Positions 52,656 to 60,800 of a stretch of 64,000 bases of DNA are shown in pieces (position 1 is the stretch's first letter; every line of letters begins with the position of its first letter). Origin of the DNA: JAITMY01 sp031549685 (GTDB taxonomy: Bacteria > Bacteroidota > Bacteroidia > Bacteroidales > UBA932); NCBI GenBank assembly GCA_031549685.1, contig JAVBPG010000018.1:13175-77174 (forward strand), written 5' to 3'. Below the pieces are notes generated by a model. The model was not told the origin of the DNA, searched no databases, and worked only from the letters and a program-made list of their open reading frames with translations. The position numbers and the translations under genes are program-made.

Positions 52656-52732
52656 TCCTCAATAGCTCAGTTGGTTAGAGCACATGACTGTTAATCATGG
52701 GGTCCCAGGTTCAAGTCCTGGTTGAGGAGCCA
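52656..52732 (+). tRNA. tRNA-Asn (GTT)
   Basis: A full cloverleaf: acceptor TCCTCAA/TTGAGGA, anticodon stem CATGA/TCATG with loop CTGTTAA, anticodon GTT at 52690-52692, T arm with GGTTCAAGTCC. The discriminator is G and CCA is encoded (52730-52732). A promoter precedes it and a terminator follows. Confidence 0.97.
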
Positions 52733-52735
52733 AAA

Positions 52736-52765
52736 AAGCCAGCCTAATCAAGGCTGGCTTTCTTT
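52736..52765 (+). terminator. Terminator after tRNA-Asn
   Basis: AAGCCAGCCT pairs perfectly with AGGCTGGCTT across a 5-base loop, followed by TCTTT. Confidence 0.88.
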
Positions 52766-52882
52766 ATTCTGGGCATCACTACCAAGAGGGCTACGATTTA
52801 GACAGGATTGACACGATGTATTTCATGTAAATCTTGTCAATCCTGTCATAAGAAGTAGCATAAAAATTGCAGGTGCAATCTC

Positions 52883-53182
52883 CTACTTAGCCGGCAAGGG
52901 CTCGGCCTTGTAGCCCAGCTTTTCGATGGCCTTTTGGAGCTTTTCCACCGTTGTTTTCTTGGCGTTGTACCTTACGTAAACCGTTTTGTCGGCAAGGTTT
53001 ACCTTCATATCCTCCACGCCTTTTGCAAAGGGGATACTCTTTTCCAGCTTTGCCTTGCAGCCCTGGCAGTCGATGCTGGTTTTAAAAGTTACCTCAGCCT
53101 CGTTGGGTTTCAATTCGGCTTTTGCAACGCTTGCGCAAAATATAATGCTTAGCGCGATGAGAAGTGATTTTAATGTTTTCAT
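52883..53182 (-). CDS. Periplasmic heavy-metal-binding (HMA) protein
   Basis: A 99-residue protein with a signal peptide (SLLIALSIIFCASVAKA) and one HMA domain. The metal site CxxC is in DCQGCKAK; the fold ends IEKLGYKAEPLP. It probably binds copper or a similar soft metal in the periplasm. It is the last gene of a minus-strand group with a TonB-dependent receptor and a His/Cys-rich protein, a grouping I associate with metal handling. Confidence 0.85.
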   Translation of the reverse strand: MKTLKSLLIALSIIFCASVAKAELKPNEAEVTFKTSIDCQGCKAKLEKSIPFAKGVEDMKVNLADKTVYVRYNAKKTTVEKLQKAIEKLGYKAEPLPAK

Positions 53183-53183
53183 A

Positions 53184-53312
53184 ATTTAGTGATGAGTAGT
53201 TAGTGATTAGTGATTAGAAATTAGGGGTAAGGGGATTTTATCACTTTTGCTTTTCATCGCTTCAGGCAAGCCTTACCCTTTTATCTTTTATCTTTTTATC
53301 CTTTATTTCTTA
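53184..53312. repeat. Period-7 repeat between the HMA and receptor genes
   Basis: The left block (53184-53228) runs TTAGTGA, TGAGTAG, TTAGTGA, TTAGTGA, TTAGAAA, TTAGGGG. The right block (53272-53312) runs CCTTTTA, TCTTTTA, TCCTTTA. The blocks are partly complementary (AGGGGTAAGGG and CCTTACCCTT). Confidence 0.75.
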
Positions 53313-55349
53313 CAGCGTCCAGCGCAGGCCAAGGTATATTTTGCGGCCCATGAGCGGCCCCCAAACCACGCTGGCGTTGAAATCCTCGCTCGCAGGATTG
53401 GCGGCAGAAATAATAGGATTGTCCTGCATGTAGTTGGCGATATTTTCGCAGCCCACGTAAACATCCAGGCCCTTGAAGCGCTTTGTTACCTGCGCAAAAA
53501 ACATGGGGTAAACGGGCGAATACTCTCCTTCTACGCCATGCACGTAGGTGCTGCTAGGCAGGCGGCTTTGGCCGTTGAGCTGCGCCGTGGCGTCGAACAT
53601 CCACCGGTTGAACTTGGTGGCGTACGACAGGCTGAGCAGGCCCTTGAAGTTATCCACCAAGGGCTTGCGCACAAAGCCCATTTCGCGGAGGTCAACCCTG
53701 GTATCGCTGTAGCGGAAGGTGGCAAAAATGTTGAAGCGCGTAAAGGGCTCCACGTTCACATCCACCTGGTAGTTGTTGGCGTACGACGTACCATCGAGGT
53801 TGTAAATCAGAATCTGGTTATTGCTTACCTCCTGGTCCACGATGAGCTGGTTGGCAAACTGCGTGCGAAAAACATCCAGGCTAACCGAGGCTTTTTCCAC
53901 CTCATCAACCCTGATGTACTTGGTAAGGCTCAGGCCATACGTCCAGGCGTCCTCCATTTTGGGCTTCTCCAGCGCCACAATATCGCGCTGGTTGGCCATT
54001 ACCCAAATGTTATCGGTAATGACGTTGGGCGAGCGCATGCCGCGACCTGCCGAGGCGCGCGCTATGAGCGTTTCGGTAATGTTGTACTTGAGGTGGGCGC
54101 GCGGCGTAACCAGCGTTCCGTACAAATTATTTTGGTCGAGGCGCAGCCCGGCAATGGCGCTGAATTTTTTGTCGAGATGAAAAGTGTACTCGCCAAACAC
54201 ACCGCCCACGTACTCGTTTTCGTGCAGCAAAAAGTTTTTGTTTTGCACCAGCCTGCCGCCAAAGGTGTAGTCCTCGTCGTACACATCGGCGCGGACGCCC
54301 AGCCCGAAGGTAGCGCTGTGCAGCTCGCCAAAGCCCAGCTGCACCAGGCCGTTTACGTAGGCCGAGTGCTCCGTTCCGTTGTAGGTTTTTTGGCCAAAGA
54401 AGGAGCGCTGCTCGTGCAGCGTGTAGTCGGCCACCAGCGCCACGCTGTTGCCCGGGTGGCTGCCGAAGGGCACGCCCAGCTTGGCGTAGGCGTTGAAGTT
54501 GCGGTTGGTGGTGTAGCTGCCGTACTTGGTGGTGTCGCTGCGGTCGGCGCTGCGGTTGAACGAGAGCTGCCCGGCCTCGCGCTCCTCCCACAGGAAGCGT
54601 ACTCCGGCGCGAAATTGTGCGCCGTTGTCGAAGCTGTACAGCCAGCGCGTGGCCACATTCCCCTGCAGGGTTTTGGGCACGTCGGCAAAGCCATCGCCGT
54701 TGTTGTCGTGCATTCTGGTGTCGGACGAAACATGCGCCAGCACGTTGCCGTTCAGCTTCTCGGTGGGGTGAAAGGCCGTTACCACGTTCAGCTCGCCCCG
54801 CAGTTCATTATCAAAGTAGGCGTTCACAAACAGCTTGTCCTCGCTCGTGGGCTTGCGGTACTCAAGGTTAATTTGCCCCGTCATACCATCATAACCATTT
54901 ATAACAGAAGACGTTCCCTTGGAAACCTGAATTCCCTCGAGCCACATACCCGGCGTGTAGCCCAGCCCGTAGGTGGCCGAAAGGCCGCGCATTATCGGGC
55001 GGCTCTCGTCGAGCATTTGGGTGTAAATGCCGGCCAGGCCGAGCATGCGGATTTGCTTCGTCCCCGACACCGCATCGCTAAAGCCGACCGTAACCGTGGC
55101 GCTGTTTTCGAAGCTCTCAGCCAGGTTGCAGCAGGCCATTTTGCAGAGCCCTGCGTACGAAATTATTTCAGTGGTAATGGGGTTAATGCGGGAAATGGAG
55201 GTTCCTTTCTGGCGCGACTGAATGCGCACCTCTTCGAGCTGCTGCGGCTCCTCCCCGCCGCTTGTGTCGGCCGCAGCTTCGCTGGCCACCGCTACGCCCG
55301 CCCTCGTAAAGAAGAGCAGCATAGCCCATAAAAATAGCTTATACTTCAT
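53310..55349 (-). CDS. TonB-dependent outer-membrane receptor
   Basis: A 679-residue receptor with a signal peptide, a plug domain (IRMLGLAGIYTQMLDESRP, GYTPGMWLEGIQVSKGTSSVI) and a 22-strand-type barrel ending KIYLGLRWTL. The plug has an unusual cysteine cluster, CKMACCNLAE, near residue 70. Neighbouring HMA and His/Cys-rich proteins suggest the ligand is a metal or metal complex. No SusD partner is present, which argues against glycan uptake. Confidence 0.9.
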   Translation of the reverse strand: MKYKLFLWAMLLFFTRAGVAVASEAAADTSGGEEPQQLEEVRIQSRQKGTSISRINPITTEIISYAGLCKMACCNLAESFENSATVTVGFSDAVSGTKQIRMLGLAGIYTQMLDESRPIMRGLSATYGLGYTPGMWLEGIQVSKGTSSVINGYDGMTGQINLEYRKPTSEDKLFVNAYFDNELRGELNVVTAFHPTEKLNGNVLAHVSSDTRMHDNNGDGFADVPKTLQGNVATRWLYSFDNGAQFRAGVRFLWEEREAGQLSFNRSADRSDTTKYGSYTTNRNFNAYAKLGVPFGSHPGNSVALVADYTLHEQRSFFGQKTYNGTEHSAYVNGLVQLGFGELHSATFGLGVRADVYDEDYTFGGRLVQNKNFLLHENEYVGGVFGEYTFHLDKKFSAIAGLRLDQNNLYGTLVTPRAHLKYNITETLIARASAGRGMRSPNVITDNIWVMANQRDIVALEKPKMEDAWTYGLSLTKYIRVDEVEKASVSLDVFRTQFANQLIVDQEVSNNQILIYNLDGTSYANNYQVDVNVEPFTRFNIFATFRYSDTRVDLREMGFVRKPLVDNFKGLLSLSYATKFNRWMFDATAQLNGQSRLPSSTYVHGVEGEYSPVYPMFFAQVTKRFKGLDVYVGCENIANYMQDNPIISAANPASEDFNASVVWGPLMGRKIYLGLRWTL

Positions 55350-55395
55350 TTAAAATTTGGCTGATGTTACTATGAAATTTTTGTGTAATTTTTCT

Positions 55396-55463
55396 TGTCA
55401 TTGCGCGCTTGACGCGGAATCTCCCAATAGGTAGGAGATTGCGGATCAAGTCCGCAATGACAA
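55396..55463. repeat. GTCATTGCG-type palindrome before the receptor gene
   Basis: TTGTCATTGCGCGCTTGACG (55396) and GATCAAGTCCGCAATGACAA (ending 55462) form imperfect arms. The element lies between the His/Cys-rich gene and the receptor gene. Confidence 0.85.
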
Positions 55464-55499
55464 AGGCTCTTTTTTTTTCAAAAAGCCTTTACACAAAAA

Positions 55500-55940
55500 T
55501 CATAACCTCAGCTGTCCAAAGGAAAAAATATCGGGCGATTGGGGGGAATGAACGAAGGAAGAATAAGCTATGCGTGAAGCATCTTCGCTTACGCATAAAG
55601 CATTGTCAAATAAAAAGTTAACAACAACGCTAAGGGTTGCTATTTTGCTCAACTTCAGCAAATGAGAAACTTCAAAGTTGCTTACGCTAAGCACCTGCGA
55701 GGAGGTTTGGCAGCACGAAGCTTCATCATCAAAAGAGGCAACCCCGTCGCCATGGTGGTGACACTCGGTCCCAGCGTCGTGGCCGTGCGAGCAGCAGCCT
55801 TGGTGATCGGCGGTAAGCGCCAGCTGTGCGGCGTGGTGGTTGTGCGAGCAGACAAACACATAAAAATGCGTACCCACTGCGCCGCAAATAACCAGCAGGC
55901 AGAGGGCAACCGTAGCAATATGTTTTACGATGCGTAGCAT
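55500..55940 (-). CDS. Membrane-anchored His/Cys-rich protein (HYC_CC_PP-like)
   Basis: About 146 residues: an N-terminal membrane segment (IATVALCLLVICGAVGTHFYV), then clusters of likely metal ligands (CSHNHHAA, GCCSHGHDAGTECHHHGDG, ASCCQ). It resembles a Bacteroidota family found beside TonB receptors and HMA proteins, and probably binds or senses soft metals in the periplasm. ATG 55940 is used because the -7 box lies in the longer frame. It heads the metal group on the minus strand. Confidence 0.65.
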   Translation of the reverse strand: MLRIVKHIATVALCLLVICGAVGTHFYVFVCSHNHHAAQLALTADHQGCCSHGHDAGTECHHHGDGVASFDDEASCCQTSSQVLSVSNFEVSHLLKLSKIATLSVVVNFLFDNALCVSEDASRIAYSSFVHSPQSPDIFSFGQLRL

Positions 55941-55948
55941 GTGAGGCG

Positions 55949-55956
55949 CAAAGATA
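55949..55956 (-). promoter_or_regulatory. Promoter -7 box for the His/Cys-rich gene
   Basis: TATCTTTG on the minus strand is followed by eight bases and the ATG, so the leader is at most a few nucleotides. Confidence 0.6.
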
Positions 55957-56005
55957 GCACTTTTTGGGTCAAAAGTCAAGTCTTGCATTCGCCCCCATTT
56001 TTTAG

Positions 56006-56013
56006 TACCTTCG
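56006..56013 (+). promoter_or_regulatory. Promoter-like box for the small membrane protein
   Basis: TACCTTCG differs from the consensus by one base and lies 20 bases before ATG 56034. Confidence 0.4.
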
Positions 56014-56033
56014 TGCTTGCAAAAAATCGAAGC

Positions 56034-56246
56034 ATGAAATCCCGTCCGCTTACTGCCACTGAAAAAGGAATGATAATTACCATTGCGCTGCTGGGCTTAA
56101 TAGTGGCGCTACGGTGGGGCTACATTCACCGGCGGGCAACAGACGGAATGAACTACCTGAAGCCGGATTCGACGGTTTTGCAAAATTCAAAGCAAAAAGC
56201 TACGGGCAGTATGCCCGACGAGCAGGAAGATTGCGGGTGCGATTAG
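56034..56246 (+). CDS. Small membrane protein of unknown function
   Basis: 70 residues with one hydrophobic helix (GMIITIALLGLIVALRWGYI) and a polar tail that ends in DEQEDCGCD. The start is ATG 56034, after a promoter-like box; the frame before it looks non-coding. The terminal CGC next to acidic residues could bind a metal, and the metal group is divergent from it. That is only a suggestion. Likely real, function unknown. Confidence 0.55.
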   Translation: MKSRPLTATEKGMIITIALLGLIVALRWGYIHRRATDGMNYLKPDSTVLQNSKQKATGSMPDEQEDCGCD

Positions 56247-56288
56247 ATACTCAATTTGAGTAGATTAAGACAAGCCTCCCCAAGAGGC

Positions 56289-56371
56289 TGTCATCCCGCG
56301 CTACGACACGGGATCTCAGAATTAACGTGGCATCAACCCTTGGAAGATTGCGGGTCAAGCCCGCAATGACA
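56289..56371. repeat. Palindromic element giving the mnmA start codon
   Basis: The left arm, TGTCATCCCGCGCTACGACA, and the right arm, TTGCGGGTCAAGCCCGCAAT (56349), are of different subtypes. The right arm ends CCCGCAATGACA. Its ATG (56366-56368) is in frame with mnmA, and the only other nearby start is a TTG. Confidence 0.85.
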
Positions 56372-57574
56372 CAGCATAAATTGAGTAAGAAAAAAGTCAT
56401 AGTAGGATTATCGGGGGGCGTGGACTCCAGCGTGGCCGCGTACCTGCTGCTGCAGCAGGGCTACGAGGTGGAGGCTATGTTTATGCAAAACTGGCACGAT
56501 ACCACCGGTACGCTGCACGGCGATTGCCCGTGGAAGGACGACCTGACCGTGGCCAAGCTGGTGGCCAAGCAGCTCGGCATCCCCTTCCACTTTATCGACC
56601 TGAGCGCCGACTACCGCAAAAAGGTGGTGGACTACATGTTTGCCGAGTACGAAAGGGGGCGCACGCCCAACCCCGATGTGCTGTGCAACCGAGAAATAAA
56701 GTTCGACGTTTTTTTGAAAGCCTGCGAAGATTTGGGTGCAGATTTTGTGGCTACAGGACACTACTGCCGCAAGGAAACCACTACGGTAAACGGCGTAGAG
56801 GTGCACCGCCTGCTGGCCGGCAGCGACCCCAACAAAGACCAAAGCTACTTCCTGTGCCAGCTCTCGCAGAAGCAGCTGGGCAGGGCGCTATTTCCCATAG
56901 GGCACCTGCTGAAGGCCGAGGTGCGCGAAATTGCGGCAAAGCTGAATTTACCTACCGCCGATAAAAAGGACTCGCAGGGAATTTGCTTCGTGGGCAAGGT
57001 GGACCTGCCCGTATTTTTGCAGCAGCAGCTCAAGGCAAAAAAGGGGGATATTGTGGAGCTGCCCAAGGATTATACTCCTTCCCGCGCCTCGTGTCATTCC
57101 GGCCTTGATAGCGATTGGCTGCCGCAATTAGCACAGCCCTACACCTTCTCCCCCGCCGACGGCAAGGTGGTGGGACAGCACAACGGTGCGCACTTTTTTA
57201 CCGTAGGGCAGCGAAAAGGATTGGGCGTGGGCGGGCATGTGGAGTCGCTGTTTGTGGTGGCCACCGATGTAGAAAGTAACATTGTATATGTGGGCGAAGG
57301 GCATGAGCACGCCGCGCTGAACCGCCCTGCGCTTTTCATAAAAAAGGAGGAGGTGCACTGGGTGCGCCCCGACCTGCACATGAGCGCCGGCGAGGAGCGC
57401 AGCTACCTGGTGCGCATACGCTACCGCCAGCCGCTGCAAAAAGCAACATTATACTGCCGCAGGGAGGGCATTTACGTTGTATTTGACGAGCCTCAGCGCG
57501 GAATTACCCCCGGGCAGTTTGCCGCCTGGTACGATGGCGAGGAGCTGCTGGGCAGCGGGGTGATAAACCAGTAG
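56366..57574 (+). CDS. mnmA: tRNA-specific 2-thiouridylase MnmA
   Basis: About 402 residues. It inserts sulfur at U34 of Lys, Glu and Gln tRNAs. The PP-loop is VIVGLSGGVDSSVAA; the two catalytic cysteines are in NPDVLCNREIKF and KDSQGICFVG. GQHNGAHFFTVGQRKGLGVG marks the central domain. The ATG at 56366 comes from a palindromic element; a TTG at 56378 (LSKKKVIVG) is the only near alternative. Within the gene, 57091-57118 looks like half of another palindrome (reading CHSGLDSDW). Confidence 0.93.
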   Translation: MTQHKLSKKKVIVGLSGGVDSSVAAYLLLQQGYEVEAMFMQNWHDTTGTLHGDCPWKDDLTVAKLVAKQLGIPFHFIDLSADYRKKVVDYMFAEYERGRTPNPDVLCNREIKFDVFLKACEDLGADFVATGHYCRKETTTVNGVEVHRLLAGSDPNKDQSYFLCQLSQKQLGRALFPIGHLLKAEVREIAAKLNLPTADKKDSQGICFVGKVDLPVFLQQQLKAKKGDIVELPKDYTPSRASCHSGLDSDWLPQLAQPYTFSPADGKVVGQHNGAHFFTVGQRKGLGVGGHVESLFVVATDVESNIVYVGEGHEHAALNRPALFIKKEEVHWVRPDLHMSAGEERSYLVRIRYRQPLQKATLYCRREGIYVVFDEPQRGITPGQFAAWYDGEELLGSGVINQ

Positions 57575-57707
57575 GCGGTGCGGCTTGCCATGCCTAACTA
57601 GCCCGGCTGATGTAGCGGACAGGCCTGTTGAGGCTTACGGCACAGCCAATGGTATCCTGTTTATAACTTCTGTTTTTATTTTAACACCCGAACGGCTTTT
57701 TCGGTTG

Positions 57708-57715
57708 TATTTTTG
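57708..57715 (+). promoter_or_regulatory. Possible promoter -7 box for dnaE
   Basis: TATTTTTG fits TAnnTTTG and lies about 98 bases before the dnaE ATG. A period-7 repeat lies in between. Confidence 0.4.
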
Positions 57716-57729
57716 TGTACCAAAAAACG

Positions 57730-57800
57730 ATCAGCGATTTGCGACATTCGATATTCGACAAATCCGCAGCTTTTCGCATGGTCGCATATCGCACGTCCTA
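57730..57800. repeat. Period-7 repeat before dnaE
   Basis: Units TTGCGAC, ATTCGAT, ATTCGAC and then TCGCATG, GTCGCAT, ATCGCAC form two partly complementary blocks, like those near the phosphatase gene at 26.6 kb. Confidence 0.7.
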
Positions 57801-57812
57801 ATTTGATTTTCT

Positions 57813-60800
57813 ATGTTTGTCCACCTTCACGTTCACACCGAATACTCCATTCTCGACGGCGCCTCCAAAATTTCAAAGCTGGTGGATAAAGCCATCGGCG
57901 ACGGCATGCCCGCGGTAGCCATTACCGACCACGGAAGCATGTTCGGCGTGAAGGAGTTTTTTGACTACGTAAAGAAAAAAAATGGCGGCTACGAGGATAA
58001 AATCAAGGCGCTGAAAAAGCAAGTAAAAGAGGCGGAGGAGAAGGGCGAGGATATTGCAGCGCTTACACAACAGCTGGCCGAAGAGGAGAAAAAATGCTTT
58101 AAGCCGATTATCGGCTGCGAGGTTTACGTGGCCTCGGGCAGCCGGCACGATAAAAAGGGCAAGGAGGATGCCAGCGGCGACCACCTTATTCTGCTCGCCA
58201 AAAACAAAACGGGCTACTACAACCTGGTGAAGCTGGTGTCGCTCGGCCACCTCGAGGGCTTTTACTACAAGCCGCGCATCGACAAGGAAATTCTGGAGCA
58301 GTACCACGAGGGCTTGATTGTTTCGTCGGCCTGCTTAGGCGGCGAAATTCCGCAGTACATCATGAAAAATGATGTAGAGAACGCCGAGAAAAGCATACTG
58401 TGGTTCAAAAATATTTTTGGCGACGACTACTACCTCGAGCTGCAGCGGCACAAAACCACCGACCCCACCGCCGAGCAGGAAACCTACCCCAAGCAGCAAA
58501 TGGTAAACGCCAAGCTGCTGGAGCTAGGGCAGAAGTTGGGCGTAAAAGTTATTGCCACCAACGATGCGCACTTCCTCAACGAGAATGAGGCCATGGCGCA
58601 CGACCGCTTGCTTTGCGTAAGCACCAATGCCGACGTGAACGACCCCAAGCGCATGCGCTACACGCGCCAGGAGTGGTTCAAGAGTACGGCCGAAATGCAG
58701 CAGCTGTTCTTCGACCTGCCCGAAGTGCTGAGCACCACGCTTGAGATTGCGAACAAGGTAGAAATATACGACATCAACAGCAAGCCCCTCATGCCCAAGT
58801 TTCCGCTACCCGAGGGCTTTGCCAGCGATGGCGACTACCTGCGCCACATTGCCTACCACGGTATCCCCGAAATGGGCGTGCCGGGCGCCCTGAAGCGCTA
58901 CCCCGAAATAAGCGACGCCATAAAAGAGCGCATTGATTTTGAGCTCGACACCATGATAGGCATGGGCTTTCCGGGCTACTTCCTCATTGTGCAGGACTTT
59001 ATTGCCGCCGCCCGCCAAATGGGCGTGTGGGTTGGCCCCGGGCGCGGCTCGGCGGCCGGCTCCGTGGTGGCGTACTGCCTCCGCATTACCGACATCGACC
59101 CGCTGAAGTACGATCTGCTGTTTGAGCGCTTCCTCAACCCCGACCGCATTTCCATGCCCGATATCGACATTGACTTTGACGATGAGGGCCGCGCCAAGGT
59201 GCTGCAGTACGTAACTGATAAGTACGGCAAGGAAAAGGTGGCGCACATTGTAACCTTCGGCACCATGGCCACCAAGTCGGCCATAAAGGATATTGCCCGC
59301 GTATCGCAGCTGCCACTGTCGGAGAGCATACGCTTAGCGGATTTGGTAGATAAGCTGCCGCGCGACGAAAAAGTTTCGGTAAAAAACGCCATAGAAAAGG
59401 TACCGGAGATGAGGGCCGCCGCCGAATCGTCCGACCCCATTATGCGCGACACGCTCAAGTACGCGCAAATGCTGGAGGGCACCGTGCGCAACACCGGCGT
59501 GCACGCCTGCGGCATCATTATTGGCGCCGACGATTTGACAAACGTAGTGCCCATCAGCACGGCCGACGATAAGGAAACGAAGGAGAAGCTGGCCGTAACG
59601 CAGTACGAGGGCACCAAGGTGGAGGACATCGGCCTGATTAAAATGGACTTCTTGGGGCTAAAAACCCTCTCCATTTTGAAGGAGGCCGTTGACAACATCA
59701 GGCAGAATCGCGGCATCGACATCGATATTGACGCCATTCCCATTGACGACAAGGCCACCTACGAGCTCTACAGCCGCGGCGATACCGTGGGCACGTTCCA
59801 GTTCGAAAGCGATGGCATGCGTAAGTACCTGCGCGAGCTGCAGCCCACGCAGTTTGAGGATTTGATTGCCATGAACGCCCTGTACCGCCCGGGCCCCATG
59901 CAGTACATCCCCGACTTTATTGACCGCAAGCACGGCCGCAAAAAAATTGAGTACGACATTCCCGTAATGGAGCAGTACCTCAAGGATACCTACGGCATTA
60001 CGGTGTACCAGGAGCAGGTCATGCTGCTGTCGCGCCTGCTGGGCGGATTTACGCGCGGCCAAAGCGATGAGCTGCGTACGGCCATGGGTAAAAAAATCCG
60101 CGAGAAGCTGGATTCGCTCAAGCCGAAGTTTGTTGACGGCTGCAAAAAAAACGGTTACGATGAGAAGGTGGTCAACGATATATGGAAGGACTGGGAAGCC
60201 TTTGCCTCGTACGCCTTCAACAAGTCGCACGCCACCTGCTACTCGTGGGTGGCCTACCAAACGGCCTACCTCAAGGCCAACTACCCGGCCGAGTACATGG
60301 CCGGATTGCTCAGCTGCAACCTCAGCAACATCGACGAAATTTCGAAGTTCATGGACGAGAGCCGCCGGATGGGCATTGAGGTGCTGAGCCCCGACGTGAA
60401 CGAAAGTAACCTTGCCTTTGCCGTCAACAAGCAGGGCAACGTGCGCTTTGGCCTGGGCGGCGTAAAGGGCGTGAGCCAAAACGCCGTGCTCAACATTGTG
60501 GACGAGCGCAGCAAGAACGGCCCCTTTAAGAGCATCTGCGACTTTGTGGAGCGCATCAACCTGCAAATGGCCAACAAAAAAACGCTGGAGGCGCTGGCCG
60601 GCTCGGGCGCCTTCGACGCCTTTGACATTCCGCGCGCCGCCTACTTCATCGAGGGCAAGGACGGCGCCACCTTTATTGAAATGCTGCTTCGCTACGGCAC
60701 CCTTTTTCAGCAAAGCAAAAACTCGGCGCAGCAGTCGCTCTTCGGCGAAAGCAGCGGCATCAACGTGGTGCAGCGCCCCGAGCCACCCCACATTCCCGCC

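Noticed and set aside
53247..55331. A 694-residue open frame on the plus strand opposite the TonB-dependent receptor
   Set aside because: It is a shadow of the real gene: composition is dominated by His, Ala, Val and Gly with no fold, while the minus strand has clear receptor motifs and a signal peptide.
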